This document shows, one piece after another, positions 40,579 to 50,128 of a stretch of 64,000 nt of DNA (position 1 is its first letter; every line of letters starts with the position of its first letter). This DNA is from Alphaproteobacteria bacterium (GTDB lineage Bacteria > Pseudomonadota > Alphaproteobacteria > JAJFFI01). The stretch covers positions 42,093-106,092 of the forward strand of contig JASJBI010000020.1 in NCBI GenBank assembly GCA_030066595.1, in the 5' to 3' direction. The position numbers and the translations under genes were made by a program. Below the pieces are notes generated by a model. It saw only the letters and a program-made list of their open reading frames with translations, did no database searches and was not told where the DNA came from.

Positions 40579-40663
40579 GGAGTAGGCTCTCTTTGGTCAC
40601 GATTTGATGGTTCTGCACTCTTAGCGGGCGGATTTGCGCCCGCCGCATGGAAGAGAAGTCAAC

Positions 40664-40846
40664 ATGGCTGTACCCAAAAAGAAAGTCTCCAAGTCCCGCC
40701 GAGACATGCGCCGCGCGCACGATTCACTGAAGCCTTCGGCCTATGTGGAGTGTTCCAACTGCGGCGAGAGCAAACGCCCGCACCATATCTGCGAGGCCTG
40801 CGGCCACTATGACGGCCGCGAAGTGGTCGAGGTCGAGACCTACTAG
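40664..40846 (+). CDS. rpmF: 50S ribosomal protein L32
   Basis: 60 residues. Starts [20 protein letters not shown], then zinc ligands in [20 protein letters not shown] (about 27-46): CxxC ... CxxC, the zinc-binding form of L32. Start ATG 40664 after GAAGAGAAG. Confidence 0.97.
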   Translation: MAVPKKKVSKSRRDMRRAHDSLKPSAYVECSNCGESKRPHHICEACGHYDGREVVEVETY

Positions 40847-40876
40847 TTCTTTGACCCGCGACCAAGAGCACTGCAC

Positions 40877-41935
40877 TTGGCCACTCAACTCAAGATCGCG
40901 CTCGATGCCATGGGGGGCGACCACGCCCCGGACATGGTGATAGAGGGCGCCGCGCTGGCGCGCGAGCGGGCACCGAATCTGAGCTTTATCCTATTCGGTG
41001 ATGAAGCCCGCATCGCCTCGCTGATGGCCAAGCAAGAGGCCTTGGCTCAAGTGAGCGAGATCCGGCATACGGATCAATTCGTGAGCAACGACGCAAAGCC
41101 CTCGCAAGCGCTGAGATCGGGCCGCAGCACCAGCATGCGACTGGCGGTCGACGCGGTCCGCGGTGGTGACGCCGCCGGTGTCGTCTCGGCCGGCAACACG
41201 GGCGCGCTGATGGCCATGGCCAAGGTCGTCTTGCGGACCATGCCGGGCATCGACCGGCCGGCCCTGATGTCGTTCTTCCCGACTATCCGCGGCGAAAGCG
41301 TCATGTTGGATCTGGGCGCGAACATCGATTCCGATGCCAACAACCTGGTCCAGTTCGCGGTCATGGGCGAGGTGTTCGCCCGTACCGTATTGGGCCTCGA
41401 TCAGCCGACCGTTGGCCTTTTGAACGTCGGCGAGGAAGAGCTGAAGGGCAACGAAGCCGTCAAGACCGCGCACGCCATCCTGCGGCAAGCCGACCTGCCC
41501 ATGCGGTTCCACGGTTTCGTCGAGGGCGACGACATTCCCAAGGGAACGGTCGACGTGGTCGTGACGGACGGATTCAGCGGCAACATCGCGCTCAAGACCG
41601 CAGAGGGAACCGCGCAGCTCTACTCGCGCTTTCTGAGCGAGGCGTACAAGAGCTCGCCCTTGGCCCGCATCGGCTATTTGTTTGCGCGCAACGCGGTGGC
41701 CAAGCTGAAACTTCGGGTCGACCCGCGGCGCTACAACGGTGCGGTGTTCGCGGGTCTGAACGGCATCGCGGTCAAGAGCCACGGCAGCACGGACGCGCTT
41801 GGGTTCGCGACCGCGATCGGTGTCGCGGCGGACATGGCTGCAAACAACTTCCTGGACAGGGTCAAGCAGGAATTCGAAGCGCTGGCCGCCAGTCCTGTGG
41901 AGAGCGCCAACGCGTTTGCGTCCTCGGGCGGATGA
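40877..41935 (+). CDS. plsX: phosphate acyltransferase PlsX
   Basis: 352 residues; makes acyl-phosphate from acyl-ACP for phospholipid synthesis. Starts at TTG 40877 (no in-frame ATG before the conserved [20 protein letters not shown]). [20 protein letters not shown] near 102, [20 protein letters not shown] near 182 and [20 protein letters not shown] near 232 are the family blocks. The rare TTG start between rpmF and fabH may tune dosage. Confidence 0.96.
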   Translation: MATQLKIALDAMGGDHAPDMVIEGAALARERAPNLSFILFGDEARIASLMAKQEALAQVSEIRHTDQFVSNDAKPSQALRSGRSTSMRLAVDAVRGGDAAGVVSAGNTGALMAMAKVVLRTMPGIDRPALMSFFPTIRGESVMLDLGANIDSDANNLVQFAVMGEVFARTVLGLDQPTVGLLNVGEEELKGNEAVKTAHAILRQADLPMRFHGFVEGDDIPKGTVDVVVTDGFSGNIALKTAEGTAQLYSRFLSEAYKSSPLARIGYLFARNAVAKLKLRVDPRRYNGAVFAGLNGIAVKSHGSTDALGFATAIGVAADMAANNFLDRVKQEFEALAASPVESANAFASSGG

Positions 41936-42023
41936 TGGGAGGCGAGATGAGCATAGTCGCCGGGTGTGGCTGCAGCGCTTGGCCTTGGGCGCGCCGGGGC
42001 CGGTTGGCGGGCTCGCGCTGATC

Positions 42024-42995
42024 ATGCGCAGATCCATCATCGAGGGCTGCGCCGGCTATCTGCCCGAACGCATCGTCACCAACGAGGAACTGGCCGCACG
42101 CGTGGATACTTCTGACGAGTGGGTGCGCGTGCGCACGGGCATTCAGGAGCGAAGAATCGCGGCAGATGATCAACAGACCTCGGATCTCGCCACGCAGGCC
42201 GCCGAGAGAGCGTTGGCGAATGCGGGCATGCGGGCCGAGGAGATTGACCTCATCCTGGTGGCGACCACGACGCCGGACAACACGTTCCCTTCGACTGCCG
42301 TCAAAGTGCAGGCCCAGTTGGGCGCCACGGGGGGGCCCGCCTTCGACATCCAGGCCGTGTGCGCCGGATTCGTCTATGGTCTGGCCGCCGCCGACGGCTA
42401 TCTCCGAACCGGCGGCGCCGACAGCGCCCTCGTGATCGGCGCAGAGATCTTTTCGCGTATCCTCGACTGGGAGGATCGCTCGACCTGCGTGCTGTTTGGC
42501 GACGGCGCGGGAGCGGTCGTATTGCGCGCGGCCAACGGCGATGGATCGAATGCCGATCGGGGCATACTGTCCCATCATCTGCATTCAGATGGCACGCTGT
42601 ACGATCTTCTCTATGTCGACGGGGGCGTGTCGACGACCCAGAAGAGCGGCTATCTGCGGATGGCCGGCCAGGAGGTCTTCCGCCATGCCGTCAACAAGCT
42701 TTCCGACGTCTTGCTCGAGGGTCTTGCGGCCAACGACATGACGGCCACCGATGTCGACTGGCTGGTGCCGCACCAGGCGAACAAGCGAATCATCGATGCG
42801 ACCGCGAGAAAGCTCGGCCTCCCGACGGAAAAAGTCATCCTGACCGTGGACAAACATGCCAACACCTCGGCCGCGTCCATTCCGCTCGCGCTCGCCGAGG
42901 CCGAGGCCGACGGGCGGCTCAAAGCCGGTGATGTGGTGCTGATCGAGGCGATCGGCGGGGGTCTTGCCTGGGGGTCGAGCGTGATCCGATGGTAA
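42024..42995 (+). CDS. fabH: beta-ketoacyl-ACP synthase III
   Basis: 323 residues; first condensation of fatty acid synthesis (acetyl-CoA plus malonyl-ACP). Triad: Cys in [13 protein letters not shown] near 112, His in [12 protein letters not shown] near 250, Asn in [20 protein letters not shown] near 278. Start ATG 42024; the upstream 75 codons of the frame overlap plsX and are not FabH. Confidence 0.97.
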   Translation: MRRSIIEGCAGYLPERIVTNEELAARVDTSDEWVRVRTGIQERRIAADDQQTSDLATQAAERALANAGMRAEEIDLILVATTTPDNTFPSTAVKVQAQLGATGGPAFDIQAVCAGFVYGLAAADGYLRTGGADSALVIGAEIFSRILDWEDRSTCVLFGDGAGAVVLRAANGDGSNADRGILSHHLHSDGTLYDLLYVDGGVSTTQKSGYLRMAGQEVFRHAVNKLSDVLLEGLAANDMTATDVDWLVPHQANKRIIDATARKLGLPTEKVILTVDKHANTSAASIPLALAEAEADGRLKAGDVVLIEAIGGGLAWGSSVIRW

Positions 42996-43086
42996 ATCTG
43001 CCGCACGCCGCTGTGGCCGACTGTGCAACAGCGTGGCATTTCGGAGACACCATGCGATCTTTTCGCGGCCAGAGTTCGTCCGCCAA

Positions 43087-43115
43087 TTGACGGCGCTAAG
43101 TGCTGTGGTTACCGT
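43087..43115 (+). promoter_or_regulatory. predicted promoter of ihfA
   Basis: TTGACG (43087-43092), 17-base spacer, TACCGT (43110-43115), just before a TTTTTTAAAAAA palindrome at 43117-43128 that would span the start of transcription and is also a plausible IHF-bendable tract. Confidence 0.45.
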
Positions 43116-43143
43116 CTTTTTTAAAAAATGCGGGGGGATTCCT

Positions 43144-43476
43144 ATGGTCGGCAAAACCGTTACACGCGCGCAACTGAGCGAAGCAGTCTATCAGGAGGTC
43201 GGCCTGTCGCGGAATGAGTCCGCGGATCTGGTCGAGTCCGTGCTTGGCGAAATCAGCGACGCTTTGGTCCGCGGCGAAGGCGTCAAACTGTCCTCATTTG
43301 GGAGCTTTGCCGTGCGACAGAAGGGCCAACGTATCGGCCGCAATCCGAAGACCGGGCAGGAGGTTCCAATCCTGCCGCGGAAGGTGCTGGTCTTCAGAGC
43401 GTCCCATGTCCTCAAAGACGCGATCAACCAGTCGCTAACCGGCTCAGGGAGTAAGAGCGCCGGGGCGGCCTCATGA
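43144..43476 (+). CDS. ihfA: integration host factor alpha subunit
   Basis: 110 residues. Sequence-specific DNA-bending HU-family protein. [20 protein letters not shown] (about 48-67) and [20 protein letters not shown] contain the DNA-intercalating arm with RNPKTG. Start ATG 43144 after CGGGGGG; longer frames from 43033 add a non-family leader. Overlaps the MerR start by four bases. Confidence 0.95.
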   Translation: MVGKTVTRAQLSEAVYQEVGLSRNESADLVESVLGEISDALVRGEGVKLSSFGSFAVRQKGQRIGRNPKTGQEVPILPRKVLVFRASHVLKDAINQSLTGSGSKSAGAAS

Positions 43477-43901
43477 TGTCGGAGTTCGGTCCCAACGAGA
43501 GCACTGCACAGGGTCGCCGGGTGAAATCCTCAGCAGCTTTTCGCACGATCAGCGAAGTGGCGGGCGAACTGGACCTGCCACCGCATGTGTTGCGCTTCTG
43601 GGAAAGCAAGTTCAGCCAGCTGAAACCGCTCAAGCGCGGCGGCGGGCGTCGCTACTACCGTCCGGAGGACGTGGACCTGCTGCGGCGCATCCGCGAGCTT
43701 CTGTACACCGAAGGCTACACGATCAAGGGCGTGCAGAAGCTCCTGCGCGAGGGCAAGGGCAAGATCGCGGTGCGGACCAGTGTCACCGGGAGGTCGGCGA
43801 AGGCAGGACATCCTCCCGATGCCGACTGGAAGCTGCGGGCTGAGATCAAGGCCGCCATCCAGGAGCTGAAAACGATACGCGACCTGCTGGACGAAGTCTG
43901 A
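43473..43901 (+). CDS. MerR-family transcriptional regulator
   Basis: 142 residues. The helix-turn-helix plus wing ([20 protein letters not shown], about 25-44; [20 protein letters not shown], about 52-71) and the second helical block ([20 protein letters not shown]) define the MerR fold. Unlike metal-sensing MerR members it has no obvious C-terminal metal site. Immediately follows ihfA, an arrangement conserved in alphaproteobacteria; its target is unknown. Start ATG 43473 or 43476. Confidence 0.93.
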   Translation: MMSEFGPNESTAQGRRVKSSAAFRTISEVAGELDLPPHVLRFWESKFSQLKPLKRGGGRRYYRPEDVDLLRRIRELLYTEGYTIKGVQKLLREGKGKIAVRTSVTGRSAKAGHPPDADWKLRAEIKAAIQELKTIRDLLDEV

Positions 43902-43963
43902 GACCGCGTCCGGACCGGGAGTTGCGCCCCGCCAGGGGGGGCGATAGAGTGCCGTTCTGAGTC

Positions 43964-44040
43964 CGGAGCGTAGCGCAGCCTGGTAGCGCACCACACTGGG
44001 GGTGTGGGGGTCGTGGGTTCAAATCCCGCCGCTCCGACCA
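43964..44040 (+). tRNA. tRNA-Pro (anticodon GGG)
   Basis: Acceptor arms CGGAGCG and CGCTCCG, D-loop AGCCTGGTA, anticodon stem CCACA/TGTGG with loop CTGGGGG (anticodon GGG), T-arm GTGGG-TTCAAAT-CCCGC, encoded ACCA end. 77 bases including CCA. Confidence 0.96.
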
Positions 44041-44050
44041 ATAAGGACAA

Positions 44051-44081
44051 GGGGTTGGCCGTTCGCGGCTGACCCCTTTTT
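44051..44081 (+). terminator. terminator after tRNA-Pro
   Basis: Stem GGGGTTGGCCG / CGGCTGACCCC with a TTCG loop (44051-44076), two wobble pairs, then TTTTT. Confidence 0.87.
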
Positions 44082-44112
44082 CTTGCCTGTAGCGGCTCGC
44101 CCGCAGCGGTCC

Positions 44113-46035
44113 TCAGGCGGCTCCCAGGGCCGTCTCGACCTCTCGCAGGATCAGGTCCTCGAGCGCCCGGACCGGCGCTTCGTCCCGATACAGCTTGTGC
44201 TTGTTGGCGGCGATACGCTCGGACATTTGGGCGCGAAACGCGGGCTCACGGCCAAGCCGCGCGGCGATCTGAATGAACTCGTCCTTGCTCCCGGCGATCA
44301 TTTCCTCGATGCCCATTCTTCGCAGGAAGGCCATGGTATGCCGCCCGCGCATCGCTTCCCCGGGCCAGGTGACGAGCGGAACGTTGAAGGCAATGGTCTC
44401 CAGCGAGGTATTGCCGCCAGACCAACCGACGCTGTCCAGAAAGACGTCGGATGCCGCGCAGACAGCAAGGAACTGCGGCAACGTCAGCCGCGGCAGCAAG
44501 ACGCAGTGATCCCGGTAGTCGCGGCCCATCGAGCCGAAGCTGGCCTCCAATCGCCGAAAGAACGTTTCCGTCGCGTGCTGGCTGTCCCTCTCGCGAATGA
44601 ATATGAACTTGGACGGCCCGACCTCCTTGGCGATCCTCGGAAAGACGTCGTCATGCTGAGGCAGATACTTGAACAGCGACTGGCAGCAGATGAACAGAGT
44701 CTCGTCCGCCGCCACACTGATGTCCTGCCCGGCGAGTCCCGCGATGTCCTGCCTGGTGAGTCCCGCCGGCTTGACCGTGAGCGGGACGTAATGGATCCCC
44801 AGATTGGGCAGCCTGACCAACCGCTCCGTGTACCAGTCCTGGCCGTCCGCAGGCTCCATCAGATCGCTGCTCAGGAAGCAGTCGACGGTCGGCAGGCCGG
44901 TGGTTTCCGGGTGGCCCCAGCACGCCATCTGGACCGGCGCCAGCCGCAGGCTGGCGATTCCCATCGTCCACGCATGTATCCCGATTTCGGGAAAGATGAT
45001 TGCGTGCAGCTGATCGGCGTCGATACGCTGGGCCCATTCCTCGATCCGGAATGGCCCCTGCACGAACTTGTCGGAGTTTTGCACGGCCCAAGTCGTGGCG
45101 ACGTCGCGCCTGCGGCCGGTGTGATAGCAAAAGACTTCGAAACGATCCCTGTCCAGACTCTGGAGCCAGCCGCGCAGCATCAGTTTCCAGACGGTGTGCC
45201 CATAAAAGGAACTCGAGATCAGGCCAAGCCGCAACTTGCCGTTCGGTCCGGGCGGCGGGACAGGGCGCGGCGTCGTCCACTGGGGATATCCGGCGCGCAT
45301 GAGCCCGTGGACCAACTCACCGTAGGTCTTCTGTAGCTCCCGGTCGTTGCGACCATGATAGGGAAGCAGGAACGGCGTGGGCATCTCAACGGACTGCGCC
45401 ACTCTGGCCCGTTTCTCCTCGCCGGCCGCGCGGTAGCGCGCGGCCAGGTCATTGAGGGTCCGCTCGTAGTTGTCGCGTCTTTGTTGGATTTCCTCGACGG
45501 TCTCGTGAACGATCCGAAGCTGGTCCATTAGGATGCCGAACCGAGGAAGCTCGTAGTCCGGCTGCAGTGCGATGGCAGCCTCATAGGCCTGAGACGCTTC
45601 GCTGTGCCTGCCGAGCCGCTTGTAGGCATTCCCGAGGTTGAAGTTGATATAGGGAAGGTTCTCCAGGCGGAGCCCGGTCTGAAAGGCGACGATGGCCTCG
45701 TCCAGCTTGTTCGTTTCCATGAGGACCAGCCCCAAGGCGTTGTAGCCATGCGCCTCGGGCAGCGTAGCCAGGGCCTCGCGCAATGCCTCGACGGCGTCAT
45801 CGAACCTGCCCAGTTCCCGCAGCAGTATGCCAAGCCGCTTGCTGACGGTGGCGTCCGGATGCAGGCTGAGCGATCTTCGATAGGCGTCGACCGCCTCTTT
45901 CGCCCGCCCCCGCTCGGCGAGGGCGTCGCCCAGTTGGCCGTAGAGTGTCGGATTCAGATCGACATCGAAGGTCCCTGGACTGGCCCTGGCTTTCTCCCCC
46001 TCCGGGCTCCAATAGCGTATCGGTAGCAGGTTCAT
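44113..46035 (-). CDS. TPR and O-GlcNAc-transferase-like (SPINDLY-type) glycosyltransferase
   Basis: 640 residues from ATG 46035 (no good ribosome binding site; alternative in-frame starts lie upstream). N-terminal tetratricopeptide repeats, about residues 30-180 (LGDALAERGRAKEAVDAYRR, LRELGRFDDAVEALREALAT, LGNAYKRLGRHSEASQAYEA). The C-terminal half matches the OGT catalytic domain: LRLGLISSSFYGHTVWKLML near 280, CWGHPETTGLPTVDCFLSSD near 400, and SVGWSGGNTSLETIAFNVPL near 540. Bacterial members glycosylate proteins, sometimes flagellins or adhesins. A 24-bp tandem duplication falls inside at 44719-44766. Confidence 0.9.
   Translation of the reverse strand: MNLLPIRYWSPEGEKARASPGTFDVDLNPTLYGQLGDALAERGRAKEAVDAYRRSLSLHPDATVSKRLGILLRELGRFDDAVEALREALATLPEAHGYNALGLVLMETNKLDEAIVAFQTGLRLENLPYINFNLGNAYKRLGRHSEASQAYEAAIALQPDYELPRFGILMDQLRIVHETVEEIQQRRDNYERTLNDLAARYRAAGEEKRARVAQSVEMPTPFLLPYHGRNDRELQKTYGELVHGLMRAGYPQWTTPRPVPPPGPNGKLRLGLISSSFYGHTVWKLMLRGWLQSLDRDRFEVFCYHTGRRRDVATTWAVQNSDKFVQGPFRIEEWAQRIDADQLHAIIFPEIGIHAWTMGIASLRLAPVQMACWGHPETTGLPTVDCFLSSDLMEPADGQDWYTERLVRLPNLGIHYVPLTVKPAGLTRQDIAGLAGQDISVAADETLFICCQSLFKYLPQHDDVFPRIAKEVGPSKFIFIRERDSQHATETFFRRLEASFGSMGRDYRDHCVLLPRLTLPQFLAVCAASDVFLDSVGWSGGNTSLETIAFNVPLVTWPGEAMRGRHTMAFLRRMGIEEMIAGSKDEFIQIAARLGREPAFRAQMSERIAANKHKLYRDEAPVRALEDLILREVETALGAA
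44719..44766. repeat. 24-bp imperfect tandem duplication inside the OGT-like gene
   Basis: 44719-44742 and 44743-44766 differ at 2 of 24 bases. They encode eight-residue units of the form AGL..QDI, adding one unit to a surface loop of the transferase domain without changing frame. Confidence 0.75.
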
Positions 46036-46428
46036 GGAAGCGGGTCCGGGTGCGTGGGTTCCTTGCTGGTGTCGATCTCGGCCGCGGCCCGGCGGCGCGG
46101 GCGCGACCGGAGCGTCGGCGGCCGCCCCCCGGCGCCTGGGATCCGGATCGCGGAGACCGCCCGTTCCCGGAAATCCCATATGGCCAAACGCGGAGGATGC
46201 ATTGGTTTATCTCCACTCATGCTCGGTTGCGACCGGCCCCGCGGAAGGCAGTCGATTGCCGAGCGAGATCGGCGCGAGCGTACCGGCATCGTATCGCCGC
46301 GTCGACTTAACGGCGTGGTAACCATAGCACCTCAATACTCCGCGGCGGCCGGGAGCTGGTTCCCCGATTTGGGACGGACGGGATACATCCATCACCAGGC
46401 GGCATTGCGCCGAGCCACGGAGGAGAGC

Positions 46429-46620
46429 ATGAGGAAGAGAGCTCGTTCACTGAAATCCCTGCAGGAGGGGCTTGTCGAATACATCGAGGAGCAGGGTGCG
46501 GAGATCCGCAATTCGCGCATGCTGTCGGCACCACCGCAGGGCTTTTGGATCTACTTCCAGTACGGCGGTAAACGCTTCAAAATGCAGCTGGAATCCCTGG
46601 ACGACCTGTACGCAGCCTAG
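46429..46620 (+). CDS. 63-residue protein of unknown function
   Basis: ATG 46429 preceded by GGAGGAGAGC, a strong ribosome binding site. Basic N-terminus MRKRARSLKSLQEGLVEYIE followed by a small alternating region ending GFWIYFQYGGKRFKMQLESL. No signal peptide. No family recognised; convergent with the pentapeptide-repeat gene downstream. Confidence 0.65.
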   Translation: MRKRARSLKSLQEGLVEYIEEQGAEIRNSRMLSAPPQGFWIYFQYGGKRFKMQLESLDDLYAA

Positions 46621-46633
46621 CGCCGGCCCGCGC

Positions 46634-47314
46634 TCAGCGGCGGGGCCGCGCTTGGCCGGCCGCCTGCTGACGAAGCCGATCCTCTTCCTGTTCCCGAGCC
46701 CGGTCGCATAAGGCGACCCACAGGCCCTCGGGGAGCCTTGTTCCGAGGCTGCCACAGCTCTGGTTGAGCTGGCTCTGTTTCAGCCCAAGGGTGCCCGTCA
46801 GATCCGCACCTGACAGGTTGGCTCCCTGCATCTTAACGTTGAACATATTCGCGCCGGTCAGCCGCGCCCCGGTCAGGTTGCTCTGCGCCAGATTCGCAGC
46901 GCTCAGGTTCGCGCCGCTGAGATCGGCATCGCGCAGATCGGAATACTTCAACAACGCCCCAACCAGGTCCGCGCCCCTGAGGCTCACGCCGCGAAGGTCG
47001 GCCCGCCCCATGATCGAGAAGCGCAGCCGGGCGCCCGTGAGATCGGCGCCCTTCATTTTCACCAGATCAAGATTGGAGTCCTCGAGGTTGATACCGGCCA
47101 TCTTGGCCCCCGACATGGTGGATTCCATGAGATTCGTGCGGATCCAGCTTTGCTGGCTCAGATCGATGCCGCGCAGATCGCAGCGAAAGCACTCTCGGGC
47201 CTGCTGGAGCCTGATGATATCGCTCTCGCTGAACGCCATGGCACCCGCGGTGCCGATGAGGAGCCAGACCACCGCCAGCGAAGCCAGCCGCCCCCTGAGA
47301 CGCGCTTTGGCCAT
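46634..47314 (-). CDS. exported pentapeptide-repeat protein
   Basis: 226 residues. N-terminal signal peptide (about 1-28, hydrophobic LASLAVVWLLIGTAGAMA), then pentapeptide repeats A(D/N)Lxx from about 45 to 180 (ADLTGARLRFSIMGRADLRG, ADLVGALLKYSDLRDADLSG, ANLSAANLAQSNLTGARLTG), predicting a right-handed quadrilateral beta-helix of roughly 30 units. C-terminus is basic and helical. Function unknown. Exported pentapeptide proteins are less common than cytosolic ones. Confidence 0.87.
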   Translation of the reverse strand: MAKARLRGRLASLAVVWLLIGTAGAMAFSESDIIRLQQARECFRCDLRGIDLSQQSWIRTNLMESTMSGAKMAGINLEDSNLDLVKMKGADLTGARLRFSIMGRADLRGVSLRGADLVGALLKYSDLRDADLSGANLSAANLAQSNLTGARLTGANMFNVKMQGANLSGADLTGTLGLKQSQLNQSCGSLGTRLPEGLWVALCDRAREQEEDRLRQQAAGQARPRR

Positions 47315-47581
47315 TTAGGCCGCCTCCCTTACCCAACCCAGGCATATATCATCGCGCCTTTGGCCTGCCAAAGCAAAGGCAAGAGCCAACGCTGCCGCAC
47401 CGTTCGGACGACGGAGAGCCCCGTTAACCAAGCCCCGAAAGGAAACATTTGCCTTTGTCGGGTACTCAGACGGCATGGTCCGCCATGATCGTCGAGGCCA
47501 TCGGAACAGACCCGCGCGCCAGCGGTCCCCGAACCCGACCGGCGGACAGGCGAATCCAGGAAGGAAGCTGGAGACAGCGCA

Positions 47582-47845
47582 ATGGCTCGCAAAATGGATG
47601 AAGCAAATCAGCTCATGGCCCGAAACTGCGACCGCAGACGCGGGCTCCGGGTGATCGACCCGCACGCCGTCCGGCGCCGCGGGATCGCCGCCCGGCCGCT
47701 CTCCCTCAGCCGTCCCGCCGGCCCTGCCTCGCCGCGCCCGACCCTCGTGCCGCCCTCCGTGTCGAATGGGTCGGTTGAAACCCAGCTTCGGCGCGGCCGC
47801 GACCTGGTGGATCTGGACGAACTCCCCAAGCCGGGCGACGACTAG
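47582..47845 (+). CDS. possible 87-residue protein
   Basis: ATG 47582 follows GGAG eight bases upstream. Basic, proline/arginine-rich, with no recognisable domain and low complexity from 45 to 65; an acidic end DLVDLDELPKPGDD. Could be spurious in this GC-rich sequence. If rejected, the region 47315-47875 holds no gene. Confidence 0.3.
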   Translation: MARKMDEANQLMARNCDRRRGLRVIDPHAVRRRGIAARPLSLSRPAGPASPRPTLVPPSVSNGSVETQLRRGRDLVDLDELPKPGDD

Positions 47846-47875
47846 CGGACGCTTACGCCGGCGGTCTGCCTGGAT

Positions 47876-48154
47876 TCAGCGGCGGCTGACCAAGAGCCGG
47901 CCGGCCGTCGTCAGCTTGCAGACCATCCAGTCCGGCTTGATCGCGTTCATGAACCAAGGTTCGGCCCAGCCCTCGTCCAGACACCGCCGAACGGTGCGCG
48001 GGTCGATGCGCTTGCCGTTCTCGTCGAACAGGGGCAGCTTGCCACCGGGCTGATCGAGCCCGCGGGCCAGCCAGGAACGCTGCGTCGCGGTCGGTCTCGC
48101 GGCGGGTTTCGGGCTGCGCTCCCGGTCCGCCACGAGGGCATGTGCCTGGGCCAT
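47876..48154 (-). CDS. 92-residue protein of unknown function
   Basis: ATG 48154 follows AGAGGGGGGG. Proline/alanine-rich N-terminus then a compact C-terminal region with RRCLDEGWAEPWFMNAIKPD and VCKLTTAGRLLVSRR, whose LTTAGR ending resembles the wing of small winged-helix proteins. Pattern-level only. Divergent from cutA with 108 bp between starts. Confidence 0.6.
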   Translation of the reverse strand: MAQAHALVADRERSPKPAARPTATQRSWLARGLDQPGGKLPLFDENGKRIDPRTVRRCLDEGWAEPWFMNAIKPDWMVCKLTTAGRLLVSRR

Positions 48155-48262
48155 GAGATTCCCCCCCTCTGGCCAAGGATGACGGAACAGCAATGGTACG
48201 GTAGATTGGTGGGGAGGCCAAGCGTTTTACCATATTCCTCAACCACTTCCGTCGAGATCGCC

Positions 48263-48580
48263 ATGGCTGTGAAGTTCCTGTATGTGACGGCCGGCTCCGT
48301 CGACGAGGCGCGCCGGATCGGCGCGGCCCTGGTCGAGGAGCGGCTTGCCGCCTGCGCCAATATCTTGGAGGGCATGCGCTCGCTGTACTGGTGGGAGGGC
48401 CGGGTGCAAGACGACCAGGAGGCGGTCCTGATCCTCAAGACATCGGATCGCCAGGTGAAAGCAGCGATCGAGCGTGTCAAAGCCTTGCACAGCTATGACG
48501 TGCCTTGCGTCGTCGCCTTGCCCGTTGAAGTCGGAAATCCGGCCTTCCTCGACTGGGTCGAGCAGGAGACGGCCGGCTAG
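48263..48580 (+). CDS. cutA: divalent cation tolerance protein CutA
   Basis: 105 residues. Trimeric ferredoxin-like protein named for copper tolerance; real role unclear. FLYVTAGSVDEARRIGAALV near 5, ERLAACANILEGMRSLYWWE near 26, ALHSYDVPCVVALPVEVGNP near 74 match the family. Start ATG 48263; upstream frame to 48140 is not family-like. Confidence 0.94.
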   Translation: MAVKFLYVTAGSVDEARRIGAALVEERLAACANILEGMRSLYWWEGRVQDDQEAVLILKTSDRQVKAAIERVKALHSYDVPCVVALPVEVGNPAFLDWVEQETAG

Positions 48581-48765
48581 TCAGGCCTGCGCGGGCCCGC
48601 CTTTCTGGTCGTGCTTTGATGGCCGGGATTTTCCTGCATCGACCGCCGGCTCAGCGCGCTCATCACGCGCTTCCGATACTTCGGGTCCCAAACGACGCGT
48701 TCGAGGTCGAAGGCCAGATCCTGGTGCAGTTTGCGGCTGGGCGGCGAAGGCGAAGGTGACTCCAC
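48577..48765 (-). CDS. 62-residue protein of unknown function
   Basis: GTG 48765 preceded by GGGAGAG at good spacing. Contains one likely helix LHQDLAFDLERVVWDPKYRK near 13 and a basic serine/arginine-rich tail. No family recognised. Convergent with cutA (four-base overlap of the two 3' ends). Confidence 0.45.
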   Translation of the reverse strand: MESPSPSPPSRKLHQDLAFDLERVVWDPKYRKRVMSALSRRSMQENPGHQSTTRKAGPRRPD

Positions 48766-48917
48766 GGCTGCTCTCCCTATGCGCCGATCCCCGCTCCCAC
48801 AAAGCTTCATTTACCACGCCATTGCGGCCGAGACGAGGCGCAAATGCGGCAAAATCTTGTTAGATGCGGCAGCCGCCTCCCGTATGCTGGCCACCCATCC
48901 ATCCGGTGCCCGCGTCC

Positions 48918-50120
48918 ATGACCACCCGATCGCAACGCCTGTCGCTGATCTTCTCTTGTCTGGGGCACACCTATATCCATTTCTTCACGGCCTTCTACTT
49001 CGTGATCGTGCTAGCCCTCGAGGGCGAGTGGGGGCTGCCCTATCACGAGCTCATCGAACTGTGGACGCTGGGCGCCCTGCTGGTCGGCCTGGGCGCGCTG
49101 CCGGCCGGCTGGCTCGGCGACCGCTGGAGCGCCGTCGGTATGATGGTCCTGTTCTTTCTGGGCATGGGGGTCGCGTCGATCTGGTGCGCCATGAGCGGCA
49201 CCCCCGGGGGCCTGCTGATCGGGCTCGCGGGCATCGGTCTGTTTGCCTCGATCTATCATCCGGTGGGGATTGCCTGGCTGGTCAGGAACTCGGATGCGAG
49301 CCGCGGCAAGCTCTTGGGCATCAACGGCATCTTCGGCAGTATCGGCGTCGCGGCTGCCGGCGCCGTGGCCGGTGGATTGGTCGATGTCGCGGGCTGGCGC
49401 GCGGCGTTCTGGGTGCCGGGGCTGGTCTGCGCGGCGTCCGGCCTTGCCCTGCTGTACTGCGTCGCGCGCGGCTGGGTGCGGGACGGTGCCGGCACGGCGC
49501 CCGAACAGGCGCCGCAGACCGCCTCGGACATGATGCGGGTATTCGCCATCCTGCTGCTGACCATGTTCCTCGCGGCCATCATCTACCAGGCGACCCAGAC
49601 GGCGCTGCCCAAGGTCTTCGCGCTGCGCCTCGGAAGCTTGGCCGGCGAGGGCGTCCTGGGCATCGGCGCGATGGTCGCGCTGGTCTATGGCGTGGCCGGC
49701 GTCGCCCAGGTCGCGGGCGGCCATCTCGCGGACAAGTATCCGCTCAAGCCGGTCTATATCGGCGCCTATCTGTTGCAGGCGCCGCTCTTGCTCCTGGCGG
49801 CGGACGTCGCCGGAATTCCGCTGGTGGCCGCTGCCTTACTGATGGTGACCTTCAACGTAGCGGCGCTCCCCGCCGAGAACATGCTGCTTGCGCGATACGC
49901 CCCGCAGAAGCATCACGGCCTCGCCTTCGGGGCGAAATTCGTCCTGTATTTCGGCTCGGGCCCATTGGCGATCCTGCTGGTCGCCCGCGTCGCGGAGGCG
50001 ACCGGCGGGTTTTTCTGGCTGTTCGCGGCCCTGGCCGGGGTGGCCACGCTGGGCGGCCTGGCAGCGGTCATGCTGCCGAAGGACCGCAGCCGGGCGATGG
50101 CGGCGAGCCCGGCGGAGTAG
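48918..50120 (+). CDS. MFS transporter
   Basis: 400 residues from ATG 48918, about 12 membrane helices. Signature loop GALPAGWLGDRWSAVGMMVL near 57 between helices 2 and 3 fits the major facilitator superfamily; also GSIGVAAAGAVAGGLVDVAG near 138 and HLADKYPLKPVYIGAYLLQ near 270. Overall organisation resembles FSR-type efflux proteins. Substrate unknown. Precedes a VOC-family gene by eight bases, so a link to detoxification is possible. Confidence 0.9.
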   Translation: MTTRSQRLSLIFSCLGHTYIHFFTAFYFVIVLALEGEWGLPYHELIELWTLGALLVGLGALPAGWLGDRWSAVGMMVLFFLGMGVASIWCAMSGTPGGLLIGLAGIGLFASIYHPVGIAWLVRNSDASRGKLLGINGIFGSIGVAAAGAVAGGLVDVAGWRAAFWVPGLVCAASGLALLYCVARGWVRDGAGTAPEQAPQTASDMMRVFAILLLTMFLAAIIYQATQTALPKVFALRLGSLAGEGVLGIGAMVALVYGVAGVAQVAGGHLADKYPLKPVYIGAYLLQAPLLLLAADVAGIPLVAAALLMVTFNVAALPAENMLLARYAPQKHHGLAFGAKFVLYFGSGPLAILLVARVAEATGGFFWLFAALAGVATLGGLAAVMLPKDRSRAMAASPAE

Positions 50121-50128
50121 GGGCCGCG

